This document shows, piece after piece, positions 32,920-44,033 of a stretch of DNA of 64,000 nucleotides. The position numbers were made by a program, and so were the translations under genes. The notes under the pieces are model-generated. The model was not told the DNA's origin and did no database searches. It saw nothing but the letters and a program-made list of their open reading frames with translations. Every line of letters starts with the position of its first letter. Position 1 is the first letter of the stretch. This DNA is from Arachis hypogaea (taxonomy: Eukaryota > Streptophyta > Magnoliopsida > Fabales > Fabaceae). The stretch is from NCBI RefSeq assembly GCF_003086295.3, contig NC_092040.1, forward strand, positions 61,731,559 to 61,795,558, in the 5' to 3' direction.

Positions 32920-33567
32920 CCGATTGGGAAGGGGAAAGTAGCAGCTGCGTCCACGTGTCTCAGTGAGAACTCTCTCTGTGAAGATAGCTCATATTGAAGA
33001 TGAGAGAGAATCTATATCCATATCCAAATTCAAAATCCAAGCGAATGAGACCAGGGAAGGTGTAAGACTCTAAGTGGACGTAATACAATCATCACTTGGC
33101 TTCGCGATGTTAGTTAAGGGGACCGGTAGTCTCTTCTAAGTTCTAATATAGTTACATTTTTTTATCCGCGTTCAATTTCTCTTATTGTTTTTTCCTGCGA
33201 AGGTTTTATCCACTTTCGGATTTGTCATTCACCATTGAGCAAGAACAACGAACTCCGTCAGGTTTTGCACAGGGCATTTTTGCGCGACAATAAAAAGGAA
33301 GAAGCAAAGTTCCAGCTATCAAATCCATCTCCCCCGTCGTGAAACCTTTGTTGCTCTTTTGGGTTGGCTCCTCAAGATTGGGTTACTTCAAGGATTGCAA
33401 AGCCCGATAGATTTGCCATCTGTGACTCAAAACACCTGGTTGGTCAATCCCTTATTCAGTTTGGTTATGTTGAGGATTTGATTTTCGTCTTGATATTATA
33501 AATTCGGTAATGATAGATAAATTGACAAATAAATTACTTAGAATTTATTTTATTTAATATTTATTAA
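32920..33567 (-). promoter_or_regulatory. SFR2 5' UTR and proximal upstream region
   Basis: No coding sequence. GA/CT-rich stretches just 5' of the ATG (32950-33050) look like a 5' UTR. No clear TATA box or cold-response element (CCGAC) could be fixed with confidence. The palindromic element starting at 33568 limits undisturbed upstream DNA to about 650 bp. Confidence 0.4.
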
Positions 33568-34537
33568 GAGGTCTGCTTCACATATAAGTCTTTTTGACTT
33601 ACAAGTTTTATAAGTTGCTAACGAGCCTTTTAATGCGTTATTCATCTGTTTCCTATTTTCAAAACGCTACACTGTATTATGAACGGTTCCTCTTTCTCTT
33701 CCTCTTCTTCTTCTTCTTCATTTTTTTTCATTTTCATGGTTTCTGAAATCAAGTTCTTCCTCTTCTTCTTCGTTTTTTTTCGATTTTCATGGTTTCTAAA
33801 ATCAAGGTTTGAAATCGTTTTGAAGAAGAAGAAGCAGCAGAAGATAAGGAGGAGAAAGAGAAAGAGTTTTGAATTATGCAACGAATTTTGGGTGTATTTC
33901 TTAAATCCTTTGGGTGTATTTTCGTAATTCTTTGGGTGTATTTCTGTAATCCTTTTGAAGATAATGGAACTTCAGAAATACACTCAAACGATTACAGAAA
34001 TACACCCAAAAGATTACAGAAATACACCCAAACGGTTACAGGAATTCACCCAAACGATTATAGGAATACACCCAAAGGATTACAGAAATACATCCAAAAG
34101 ATTACAAAACTACACCCAAAGGATTTAAGAAAATACACCCAAAATTCGTTGAAGTACATCTTATGCATAATTCAGAACTCTTTCTCTTTCTCCTCCTCAT
34201 CTTTTGCTGCTTCTTCTTTTTTCATAAAGATTTTACCATGAAAAATCGAAAAAAAAAAGAGAAAACAGAGAGAAGAGCACGTAAATGAAGAAGAAGAAGA
34301 GGAAGATGAGGAAGAAGAAGAACGTGCAGAAACGAAAGAAAAGGAGAAGAAGAAGAGTAAGAGGAAGAAGAACGTGCAGCAAAAAGAAGAAAGAGAAAGA
34401 GAAGGCAAGAAAAGAAAGAAAAGAAGAAGGAGAAGACGAAGAGGAAGAAGAACGGTTCGAAGCGCGTTTTGAGCGTTAGTTTTAATTGGACTTGTAAGGC
34501 TTACAAACATTAATTGCTTGTATGCGAAGAATTTCTC
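33568..34537. mobile_element. Mutator-like palindromic MITE with 9-bp TSD
   Basis: 970 bp between direct repeats ATTTATTAA (33559-33567, 34538-34546). The ends are imperfect inverted repeats beginning GAG (GAGGTCTGCTTCACATATAA versus GAGAAATTCTTCGCATACAA in reverse), extending about 60 bp to CTTACAAGT...CTAACG. Inside, 33826-33940 is the inverted copy of 34110-34216, and about eight copies of an ~21-bp unit AATACACCCAAACGATTACA lie in the loop. CTT/GAA-rich arms create false open frames. The 9-bp TSD and long terminal repeats point to the Mutator superfamily; no transposase. Confidence 0.8.
33888..34150. repeat. ~21-bp AATACACCCAAA tandem array with inverted copies
   Basis: About three GGGTGTATTTC units (33888-33955) face about eight AATACACCCAAAnGATTAC units (33975-34145), so the array can fold on itself. 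Part of the MITE above. Confidence 0.85.
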
Positions 34538-34645
34538 ATTTATTAATTATTATTAATTATTGTAATAATTAATAAATATTAAATAAAATAAATTAAAAGT
34601 ATTTTTGATTAATTTTTTTGTTATTAAATATTTTTATTATAAATA

Positions 34646-35354
34646 GAGTAAACACTCAACTTGATCTTTATCCATTTTTACGAAGAATCAAGTGAATTTT
34701 GTTTAAAAAAAGAATACTTCGATCCTCAACTTTTTTATTTTGAAACAATACGATCTTTTTGTTAAAAAACAGTTAAATAATAACAAAAAAAATTACTTTT
34801 GTAGAAATTATTTATTTGTATTTTGTGGAGTTTTAAACTTTCACAAAATTCTTTTCAACAATATAACCAATTACTACCACTGTTACCACTACTTTTTTCA
34901 TCCTCATTATTATCACTCCTACCTCTGTTATTTTTATTGCTTTATCATCATCATTATCTCCTCTACCGATATCATCATCAATAGCAATATTATTAACAGT
35001 AAAATTCTCTTCTTTCATTTCTTATTTGATGTTATTTTTTTTATTCAAAAATATATTTGTACTATAATTATTTTTTTTTGCAGCATTATTTTTATTAATG
35101 TATGGTTTTTTTTCACATAACCACCATTGGTGAAGGAATTTTTTAAAATCAAACTTATTAATAATTTGTGGAGGTCTAAAACCCCCACAAAATATAAATA
35201 AAATTCTATAAACTAATTTTTATTATTATTTAACGAATTTTTTAACAAAAAAATTTATATTATCCAAAAATAAAAAGATTAAAAATTAAAATGTCCTTTT
35301 TTTAACAGAAATAATTTTGTCCTTTGAAAAAATGGACAAAAACCGAATTCACTC
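34646..35354. mobile_element. Second Mutator-like MITE with 9-bp TSD
   Basis: 709 bp between direct repeats TTATAAATA (34637-34645, 35355-35363). The terminal inverted repeats start GAGTAAACACTC and, in reverse, GAGTGAATTCGG; both continue to T-T-T-G/A-TCCATTTTT. An inner inverted pair is TTTGTGGAGTTTTAAAC (about 34826) with TTGTGGAGGTCTAAAACCCC (about 35165). No coding potential. Confidence 0.75.
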
Positions 35355-35363
35355 TTATAAATA

Positions 35364-35722
35364 TATGAATTGAACTTTTCTCCTTTTCATGACCCGAATA
35401 AATTGGTGTATGTGATGAAATATTTTTGCATATGTTACTGTTCCTGATAATGCTACTTACAGAAAATGTAAAACTATTCTTAACCAAATTCGAAAGTTTT
35501 TGGTGAGCGGGGTTATTCAAATTGAACACAGTTGTTAACTTGATGCAAAGTAAAATGTGAACTAGATAGAAATTGATCAATAATTTAGGTGCGTCAACTA
35601 GTTAAGGGAAAAATTATGCATCTTGGGGATTATTCTAACATAAAAGTTTTGTTGAATTTAAAGCTCACAAGAAGCATAAAGAGACAATTATTTAGTATAA
35701 ATGTTAGAATAAATTGCATAAC
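35364..35722. other. Intergenic DNA between MITEs
   Basis: AT-rich, 360 bp, no gene or repeat structure recognised. Confidence 0.4.
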
Positions 35723-35725
35723 TAA

Positions 35726-36148
35726 GACTTAGTTTGATTATGTTTTTATTTTATAAAAATAGTTTATAAAAATTAGTTTTTAAAAATTAGTTTTTTAAAG
35801 TTATAATATTTATATTTGATAAATTAAATTAAAAATAATTTTTAATAAACATAAAAAACAAGTATGTTTAATAAAATAATTTTTAAAATTTAAAATACCA
35901 TAATAGACATTAATATAAGAATTAAATTTAGATATTAATTAATATATGAGATTATATTAGACTTTTTAATTTTGATAAGTAAAAATCAACTTTAAAAAAT
36001 TTTCCGTAAGTATTTTTAAAATAATCACTAGCTTTTAAAAACTGCAAGTACAAACACATGAGTTTTTTTATTTATCAAACATAAAACGAGATATTTATGC
36101 TTTTGAATAGCACAAACACTTATTCGAAAAATTTTACCAAACTAAGCC
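35726..36148. mobile_element. Tourist-like (Harbinger-type) MITE
   Basis: 423 bp with TAA on both sides (35723-35725, 36149-36151) and inverted ends GACTTAGTTTGATTATGTTT and, in reverse, GGCTTAGTTTGGTAAAATTT. It is AT-rich throughout and non-coding. The 3-bp TAA target and the G-N-CTTAGTTTGG end are typical of Tourist/Harbinger MITEs. Confidence 0.75.
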
Positions 36149-36332
36149 TAATTCTATTAGTGTAAAAATTGATTAGCACCTCATAAAAAATGACGTGTCT
36201 TTCTATATAAATCATGACTTGAAAATCAACAAAAGATTTATTTAGTGTATTTTCAATTTATTTCATCTTATCTCTTTTTTATTTCTTGTTCTCAAAAGAA
36301 CCTTTTATAATATCAAAAGCTAGATTTTTTTT

Positions 36333-37605
36333 GAATAAATAGTCATTTTTTTTATCATGAAAGATTCAAGTATTGATAAAACTGATCATGAAAAAACTTA
36401 ACTAATGTTACATCTATAAAAGATTAAATTTTAAATTGACCTATTAAAAAAACATGTTAAATTCCTACATTGCTCAAATCATCATCTTTAACCTCTTTTA
36501 TTTTTAGTCATGCCCGACTTGAAAATAAACCAAATTACAACTCTCAAATTCAAAACAATAACTACATACACCAACTCCCTCCTAATTGTTTTCTACTACC
36601 ACTAATCCTAATCAATGTTCGAAACCTACTCCTTTTACCACGTTGCTCTGTGGTCAATCTAGAGGGATTTGAGTTGCTGATTTGCGCCCGAGAGAGGAGC
36701 ACCATTATGTTGTCAGAGCACTGCCTGAAGAACTACTCTCTCTTCCTTGGTCATTGAGCATTTTGTCACATGATTTGCGCCTAAGGAATGAGCACCGCTG
36801 ACTACTGCGCCTAAGGGAGAAGGGCCTTGATTGTCGTTGCTGGGCGTTCCACTTTCGTTGTCAATGTCTTTTCTTGGCCGATCGGAATCCCATCTTTGAT
36901 CTGATCAACAACACTTCCTCAACAAAAGGCATTCTCTCTCCCAATACTTTGTCTGCAATTAAATCACAAAAATCTCTTAAGACACTAATTGATAATCAAA
37001 ATCACACCACCTTCCTTTTCCAAACTCTAAAATGGGGATTGAACTTGTGCTTCGAATTAGGAGTGGTGCTCCTCCTCCTTCTAGCAGTGATTAGGCATAC
37101 AATGAGAAGGAGTTGTTGGCAGTGAGAGCAGCAATCATATAGCCCAGTGAAAAAAGATTATCTTTGCCTCTATGATTGAGTGAGTGAAGCTGAGGTGAGG
37201 TGAGAGGAGCGAGTATAGGAGGATGAGAGAAGTGATTCAGGTGGTAAGGAAGAATGAAAGATGTGAGGATGAGGGGCTAAGTTAGGTGACTAAAGGATAA
37301 TGAGAGAGGGAAAAAATGAGGGGATGAGTTAGGTGAGTGAGAGAGAATAAAGGTGACAGATTGAGAATTATTAGGGTTGATTTTGGTTTTGAAGAGGTTA
37401 GGTTAAAAGGGTTGGGTGGAAAAGATGATAAAAAGGTTAATTTGAGAATCTTAAAAAAAATTTTACACACTCAATTTAAAATTTTACGATTAGGTATTTT
37501 TGTCAAATAATACTAATCTTTCACGGGTATAATATTAGTTTAATTATTTTTTTTGTCTGTTTTATTAGCCTCGAATTTTTTGTAATTAGGAATGGTTATT
37601 TACTC
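36333..37605. mobile_element. Probable third Mutator-like non-autonomous element
   Basis: The ends are inverted and about 65% alike over 50 bp: GAATAAATAGTCATTTTTTT at 36333 and, in reverse from 37605, GAGTAAATAACCATTCCTAA, both continuing to ATTC.AG...AATAAAAC.GA. No clear TSD. The interior holds short frames (36470-36757, 36874-37125) without recognisable products. Confidence 0.45.
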
Positions 37606-37944
37606 TTTTCTCTATAGATAAAATTGCTTTTATAACTTCTAATACAACTCTTGTTCCAAATTACTTTTCTCTACGCCCATTCTCAACAAATTAGAGAATG
37701 ACTGGCATTGTACAAATTTTGAAAAAATAATTTTGAAGACCATGTTCAAAGAAAAAAATTCCTCCAAAATTCATCATTGATACATTGAATAAGATACTAG
37801 AGTTCAATCACAAACCCATAAAGAATAGAAAATCAAGAATCACTACTTAATGGCATGGTCTTTGACATCTCTTAATACATCTCTCAAAGGTAAAGTTTTT
37901 TATTGTTCATTTGCAAAATTCCAAAATTCAAACCAAGAATCTTA
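37606..37944. other. Intergenic, no gene seen
   Basis: AT-rich DNA leading into a degraded copia-like fragment. Confidence 0.4.
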
Positions 37945-37949
37945 AAACC

Positions 37950-38110
37950 ATTATAAAGCAAGAATTGTCTGCATCAGATTATCTTAAAAGGATTTAAAAG
38001 GTTATTGATTCTCTTGCTCCTCTTAGATATGTAGTTTCTGTTGTCGACCATGTGGAAGCTATCTCTAAGGATTTGAACAAAGATAGATTATGCTTTGCCT
38101 TTTCCTTTAA
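37950..38110 (+). pseudogene. Ty1/copia gag fragment
   Basis: One frame reads ELSASDYLKRI, stop, KVIDSLAPLRYVVSVVDHVE then AISKDLNKD, which follows the copia gag pattern (S..DYL.K.K.L.D.LA......V...D.V.AI..GL...). It contains a stop and has no neighbouring pol, so it is a relic unrelated to the minus-strand copia element at 39016. Confidence 0.45.
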
Positions 38111-38639
38111 ACTATTTTCAATTTAATTCTTTATTAAAAATAGTTTATGTAGATGGTTTTAGTTTTTTTGTAAAACTCTTGAGTTTTTAAAAATTCAATT
38201 ATGAGTTATTTAAGATTTATTTTATTTATTTAAAATTTTATTTTCTAAAAATTATTTTATTAAAATTGATTAAATCAAATTTTTGATAATTTGAGTTTAA
38301 ATTAATTAGAACTCTTATATAATTTTTTATAATAATTAGCTATTTTTCATATTTAAAACTAAAAGTTAAAGTAATGGTAAAAAAATGAGAATTTTATATA
38401 ATTTTATTTGCATAATTGAGATTTAGAATTTAGTTTTATAAAATAGAATTGTATGGTTGAACAATACGCTAAAGTTTATAGTTGATGTATCAATACACTT
38501 GTATTTATGTTTTGAATTGACTTGCTTCTTTATAGTACTTTTCTTCTAGTTTGATAATACGATGAAGATATTAATTTTTTGAAATACTATGAATGTTCGA
38601 ATACAAGTTAGATAAAAATTAAATAAAAATTTATTTTGA
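38111..38639. other. AT-rich intergenic DNA
   Basis: No gene, RNA or repeat recognised. Confidence 0.4.
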
Positions 38640-38883
38640 TTAAATTTATATTTATTTTGTATGAAAACAGGTTTATTTTGCAATGAAAAATCTAAAAAAT
38701 TCTATTTTAGTGAAATAGAGGGGACAATTACCATAGGAAAATCTATCGGTAACAAAAAAAAATTTATTAGTAAATTATCGACGAAGAAAATCTATTGGTA
38801 AATAATTTTCGACGAGACTTTTACCAATGTATTAACCAAATTTATTTATAAATTCGTTTGTAATAAGTAGTTTTTTAGTAGTG
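38640..38883. mobile_element. CACTA-type transposon end fragment
   Basis: The right edge AGTTTTTTAGTAGTG (ending 38883) reads CACTACTAAAAAACT in reverse, as in CACTA (En/Spm) ends. Subterminal copies of ATC(T/G)AT(T/C)GGTAA and TCGACGA (38730-38815) match the short repeats usual there. The other end was not found. Confidence 0.5.
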
Positions 38884-39015
38884 AGTTGTTCTTCTACCCA
38901 TATTAACTATCGTAGAAGTTGATCCAGCCTCTGGCCCTTTTGAGACATTTTTCTTAGATTGTCCAGAATCACTTTTCGGAATGTCAATTGAAGTAGATGT
39001 TACCATCGTACAAAT

Positions 39016-39230
39016 AGTTTAGGAAAGAAACGAATAATTATTTAGAAAAGTATTATTTTTGTTATTCATATTTTTTCATCTGTGATTACAAAGTTCTTAC
39101 CAATATATAGACCAAAAGTACGTTAAGAGCACGCTCATTATGGAATAATATCCAAATAAATTACATTGATTTTTTTCTAATCCTCTTTGATATTTTTCTG
39201 ATTTTGTTCCCTAATTATGATATTCTAATA
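39016..39230 (-). repeat. C1 3' LTR
   Basis: 215 bp, on the minus strand TATTAGAATATCATAATTAG to ...TCCTAAACT. The purine tract AAGGAGGAG directly precedes it on the minus strand (39231-39239). Confidence 0.85.
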
Positions 39231-39518
39231 CTCCTCCTTAAGGTGAGTAGTGGGATAACCAATACTCAGCTTGGTTAGAACTTTAACAAGAGCTTGTCTT
39301 GAAATTGCTTTAGTAAGAATATTAGCCAACGGATCTTCTAATCTCACAAATGGAAGCTCAATAATGTCATTTTCAATTTTTTTTGATAAAGTGTCGATCC
39401 ACCTCAACATGTTTTGTCTATCATGTCGTACGAGATTCTCTGAAATGCTGATTGCGGCTTTATTATCACATTTCAACTGGCTTGACAATTGTGGTGGAAA
39501 CCCAATTTCAGTCATCAA
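39225..39518 (-). pseudogene. C1 RNase H, C-terminal part
   Basis: CDNKAAISISENLVRHDR and PLANILTKAISRQALVKVLT are the copia RNase H end, with the usual CDN..A and D.LTK words. The histidine-rich stretch usual before this (H.RTKHIEID) is changed to RHDRQNMLRWID. The frame ends at the LTR edge. Confidence 0.85.
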
Positions 39519-39686
39519 TTGTCTTATCCATAATAGTTCAGTTATGCCTTTAACGATCCCTCGAAATTCTGTCTCTGCGCTTAAAAGAGCTACAACTTTT
39601 TGCGTTTTGCTTTTCCAAGTTAACAGGTTGCCTCCAACAAGTGTAAAGTAACCAGCTGTTGATCTTCTATCATTTGGGTTGCCCGC

Positions 39687-40187
39687 CTAATCTGCGTCAG
39701 TGTATGCCTCAACCTTCAAATGGCCATTTCTTTTGAAAATGATTCCACTTCCTGGAGCTCCCTTCAAATATCGAACAATCCTCATGGCAGCTTCTATATG
39801 ATCTTCTTGTGGCTTATGCATAAATTGATTTACTATTCCCACAGCATAAGCTATGTCAGGTCGAGTATGTGATAAGTAAATTAGTTTTCCAACCAGTCGC
39901 TGGTACCTTTCCTTATCTGCTAGGGTGGCACCTTCTACTATCTTCAACTTGTGATTAACTTGTATGGGCGTATCTATTGGTTTGTAATCCACCATTCCTG
40001 TTTCTGCTAGAAGATCCAAAATGTACTTTCTTTGGGAGATAAAGATTCCTTTGCTGGATCGTAGAACCTTTATTCCTAAGAAATATTTTAGTCCGCCCAA
40101 ATCCTTCACTTCGAAGTCTGTAAATATGTTCCTTCTTAATTTTGCAATTTCTTCAGCATTACTTCTCGTTATGATCATATCATCCAC
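39687..40187 (-). pseudogene. C1 reverse transcriptase C-terminus and RNase H start
   Basis: Opens at MDDMIITRSN (the D-D of the catalytic YVDDM box; the preceding residues lie beyond a break), then FEVKDLGGLKYFLGIKV, SQRKYILDLL, YQRLVGKLIYLSHTRPDIAY and VNQFMHKP, ending with VEAYTDAD and a stop. This is copia reverse transcriptase palm/thumb and the first RNase H aspartates. Confidence 0.88.
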
Positions 40188-40207
40188 ATATATTATTAGG
40201 CAAGTAA

Positions 40208-40576
40208 TTAAATATCCCCGTTTTTCAAAAAAAGGGTATGATCAGAGTTGCTTTGCTTGTACACATACCTTTTCATGGCAATTGTAAATCTTCCAAACCA
40301 GGCACGTGGAGATTGTTTAAGCCCATAAAGAGCCTTATTTAACCGGCAAACTTCATTTTTTCTAAATCCCGTTGAGAAACCTGGAGGAGATTCCATGTAC
40401 ACTTCTTCTTTCAACTCTCCATGCAAGAAAGTATTCTTGACGTCAAATTGATAGAGTGGCCAATCTTCATTTGCTGCTATTGAAAACAGCACCCTGATAG
40501 TATTAATCTTTGCAACCGGTGAAAAAGTATCAGTGTAGTCGATACTATAAGTCTGTGTATAACCTTTGGCCACCAA
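40208..40576 (-). pseudogene. C1 reverse transcriptase N-terminal part
   Basis: LVAKGYTQ-type start (here VAKGYTQTYSIDYTDTFSPV), then YQFDVKNTFLHGELKEEVYM, PPGF, LNKALYGLKQSPRAWF. The usual DV.NAFLHG is NTFLHG here. A break before YVDD separates it from 40187. Confidence 0.88.
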
Positions 40577-41019
40577 CCTTTTCTTGTACCATTCAATAGT
40601 GCCATCTACCTTGTGTTTAATGGTGAAAACTCATTTGCACCCGACTGGCTTTTTTCCTGTCGGTATGATACACTTCTCCCAAGTTTCGTTCTTCTCTAGA
40701 GCTTCCATTTCTATATTCATAGCTTTTCACCATTCAGCTTTCTTATTGAATTCTCGGACAGTTCTTGGAATGTCTTCTGTTAAGAGCCTGGTGGAAAAAG
40801 CCTTTGAAACATTTTCTATTCCTTCTCTAGCCACTCTTATCGGATATCTTGAGTTACGGGGAACATGTTCTGGTGAGTACCGATCAGGAGGCATCCTTCT
40901 ATTTCTTCTTGGAGGAAGAATAAAGGTATTATACTCTAGTTCTTCATATTCTAATGCTATACTGTTATTGTTAGTGGCCTCATTAAAAACAAGGAGTAAA
41001 TTATCAGATTGACAATTAC

Positions 41020-42132
41020 TTACCTCTTGTCTGACATTCTCAGAAGGCTCTCACTGGTTGTATGTACCAAGTTATTTTCTACGTTGAGTGAAGTATGCTC
41101 GGTGGCTCCATCTACTTGCTCTGTTTGAACAGTTTCTGGGCAACAAAGGGTATTTAGCCAACTTGGTGGCTTATTATTGTTCTCCCCCTGAATGCCATGT
41201 TGGCGGCTGAAGTAAAATTCTGATTCTAAAAAATCACAATCCATGGTCACATGAATACGATGAGTGATTGGATTGTAGCACCTATACCCCTTTTGGTTTG
41301 TAGCATATCCAACGAAAACATATTTTTCTGCACAAGGATCAAGTTTGGTTCTATTGACTTTAGGGATATGGACAAAGACGGAACATCCAAATACTCGAGG
41401 TGGTAAGGTTAGAATAGGCGAGATTGCAGTCTGAGTAGCCAAGACATATAAGGGTGTTTTGTGGTGGAGAATTTGGGTAGGTAGGCGATTTAGTAAGTAG
41501 GCATAGGTCGCTATAGCTTCAGGCCAAGAAGTTTTTGGAACTTGTTCATCAAAAAGCATGGCTCGGGTCATCTCAAGTAACTTACGATTTTGCCGCGCAG
41601 CCACACCATTTTGTTGGGGTTTATTTGGGAAGGAAATCTGATGGATAAGACAATTGTTTATAAAAAAATTGCGCATTGATCGGTTTATAAATTTTTCACC
41701 ATTATCTGAGCGAAGTACTTGGATTTTCTTATTGAATTGAGTTTGAATCATTTGGTAGAAAGCAAAGAATTTATCAGATACTTCAGATTTGTGTTTTAAA
41801 AAATATACCCAAGTCATGCGAGAGAAATCGTCCACAAATAACACAAAGTATTGAAAATTATTATGGGAAATAGGGGCTAGACCCCACACATCCGAGTGTA
41901 TTAGAGAAAAACTAGAATTGACTCTAGTGTTGGTTGGAGGAAAAGAAACTCTGTGCTTTTTTGTATGAATACAAGTTTCACATTTGAGGGGTTCAGTACT
42001 ACTTGTAAAAAGACTAGGAAATAAAAACTTGAGGTACCCAAATGAAGGATGTCCGAGACGCTTGTGCCATAACCAAAGTTGCCTAGTAACCGTTCCGTGA
42101 GCAAAGGCTTTCTCGCTCAGTACCACGCCCAA
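41020..42132 (-). pseudogene. C1 integrase, catalytic Glu lost
   Basis: Frame of 370 codons. The zinc-binding motif reads HKRLGHPSFGYL...CETCIHTKKH. The catalytic core has HSDVWGLAP and RSDNGEKF, but the third acidic residue is missing: the usual QNGVAER is QNGVAARQNRKLLEM here. The GKR/C-terminal part continues through FGCSVFVHIPKVNRTKLDP and VFVGYATNQKGYRCYNP. It stops at 41020. The MITE at 42146 lies just upstream in the linker. Confidence 0.9.
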
Positions 42133-42145
42133 TGATTTCCTTCGT

Positions 42146-43126
42146 AAGAATGTCCTGTAAAAGAGGTGCTTGTACTTTTTAAAAGCACAAGTACCTCATT
42201 TTATGTTTGGTAAATTAAAAAGCCCAAGTGCTTGTGCTTGCGGCTTTTAAAAGTTAGGAGTGCTTTTGAAAGCACCTAAGAGGGAGCTTTTCAAAGTTGG
42301 CTCGTACTTATCAAAATTAAAAAAATCTAATATAATAAATATTCAAAATTACCATTATTAGTTATTAATACCAGATTTTATTTCATTTTCCACACATATT
42401 TTCCGCCATTATATTGCCATTGAAATACTCATATATTTCTAATTTCTCAACCTAACATTCACAAATTCTAACACAATCTTCATATATTTTTTATTTTTCA
42501 ACGTAATCTTCACAATTTCAACACAAATACATCTCTATTACGTATTAGGTATGAACTTCTATCTATTTATATTATTTTTAGTGCGTTATTTTTGTATTTT
42601 TTTAATAGATGTTTGTTTCTCTCTGTTCTTTAAAACGTGAAGGAGACCTAATTTATGGAAACCAATCCTAAAATTTTAGTACACCAACTTCATGAACATA
42701 TATATACATATGTAAATATAGATATATAATTTTACTTGAGATATGTGTCCCATTTTCTGTGATTTGTAAAAGTGAGTCAATATATATAGATGGGTAATGG
42801 ACGTATTAGTACAAACATTGTATTACATACAAATTTTATTATTGACTAATGATAACTCTATTTATATTAATATAGAGAGTAAATCAAATAAATATTTAAA
42901 TTATTGGTCTCTAAAATTTGAAAAAAAAAATATTCTTCGTTATAAATATGTTTATTATAATTTTTTTAATTTTTAAAAGCTGTTTTACCAAATACAATTG
43001 TAGTGCTTATTAAAAGCTATTTTTAACGTGATTTTACTAAATGCAAGTGCTGCAGCTTTTAAAAGGCTGTCTTAGACAGCTTTCATAAGCTACTTTCGAA
43101 AAGTAAAAGCTTTACCGAACCAAGCC
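42146..43126. mobile_element. Hairpin-rich MITE inside C1
   Basis: About 980 bp that interrupts the copia protease-integrase linker. The right end ACCGAACCAAGCC then TTA reads TAA-GGCTTGGTTCGGTAAAGC in reverse; the left end near 42146 has GTAAAAGAGGTGCTTGTAC. CTTTTAAAAG and AAGCACAAG palindromes cluster at both ends. It resembles Harbinger-type MITEs, but the left border and TSD are uncertain. Confidence 0.55.
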
Positions 43127-43224
43127 TTAGTTCCTTTGTTACTTGGCAGTTTTTTAATTTTGATGATAGTGCAAAGATATAGAGGGCAGTTTTTTAATTT
43201 CAATTTTTTTTTAAAAAAGTAATG

Positions 43225-43760
43225 GAGCCTCCTCCTTTAACATCAATTAATTCTCTACTAGCTGTTTCAATATGGACTTTTGAGAGTATAGTCAAGCTGT
43301 TAAAATCATGGAGGTCATGAGTCATAGTATCAGTAGCCCCACAATTGAAAATTCATTCATTTATCTTTTTAATTGGATTCTGATTTTGGATCTCCCCTTT
43401 ATATTGAGTTCGCGGTCAGGATTGAGCTACCAAGGAGTTCAGTAGTCCTTGCGCTTACCGCCGCTGCTGCCTTGCCATCGTGACTTGCTTCCTCTCTTCT
43501 GGTCTCGCCATCGCTATTGGTAATTTGCTTACAGCGGTAGCTCCCTTACTCTGATTTCTCGATGACTTGAGATTATTTTTCCACCAATCTGGATAACCCA
43601 CAATCTTAAAGTAGTTTTTTTGTGTTTCTTCTTTCCACCAATTGCTTTTTTCATTAGAGTTGTCCATAATGGATAATTATATCCGTTTAGTTTGAAACCA
43701 ATTGACAAATTATCAGAATCGGTTTGTGATGATCGCATTCCAAAATTATTACGTAGCATA
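43225..43760 (-). pseudogene. C1 gag remnants and protease
   Basis: The gag start reads SDNLSIGFKLNGYNYPLWTT (about 43710-43655) and a knuckle-like region YFKIVGYPDWWKNNLKSS lies at about 43600. The protease site near 43345 translates as FNCGATDTMTHD, where copia proteases have an Asp in the D-S/C-G-A motif, so the catalytic Asp is replaced by Asn. Much of the central gag is deleted, and the frames shift several times. Confidence 0.7.
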
Positions 43761-43818
43761 TATGCAATTTGTCAGAAATAGTTGATTTTGAGTCCCTATA
43801 ACCTACCTCTGCTCAAAG

Positions 43819-44033
43819 AGTTTAGGAAAGAACCGAAAAATTATTTAGAAAAGTATTATTTTTGTTATTCATATTTTTTCATTTGTGATTACAAGGTTTT
43901 TACCAGTATATAGACCAAGAGTACGCTAAGAATATACTTGTTATGGAATAATATCCTAATAAATTATATTGATTTTTTTTTAATTCTCTTTGATATTTTT
44001 TTGATTTTGTTCCCTAACTATGATATTCTAATA
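43819..44033 (-). repeat. C1 5' LTR and decayed primer site
   Basis: 215-bp partner of 39016-39230. On its internal side the minus strand reads CTTTGAGCAGAGGTAGG, a decayed form of the tRNA-Met primer region (TGGTATCAGAGC) common in copia elements. Confidence 0.75.

Larger units (their letters stand above)
39016..44033 (-). mobile_element. Element C1: old Ty1/copia retrotransposon, broken
   Basis: Minus strand, 215-bp LTRs (39016-39230 and 43819-44033) that differ at roughly 20 or more positions (about 10%), so it is the oldest intact-outline retroelement here. Order from 43760 down: gag pieces, protease, integrase, reverse transcriptase, RNase H, which is the copia order. Frameshifts and stops break it into at least six pieces, the protease and integrase active sites are altered, and a MITE sits between protease and integrase. 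A TSD could not be established. Confidence 0.9.

Noticed and set aside
33888..34150. Possible CRISPR-like or regulatory tandem array
   Set aside because: Units are adjacent without spacers and are part of a MITE foldback in a plant genome.
33642..34510. Ser/Phe- or Glu/Lys-rich open frames
   Set aside because: Products of CTT/GAA repeats in the arms of a palindromic MITE.
39016..44033. A 5-bp TSD for C1 (candidate AATAG overlapping the LTR edge)
   Set aside because: The match needs one base shared with the LTR and conflicts with the LTR ends defined by aligning the two copies.
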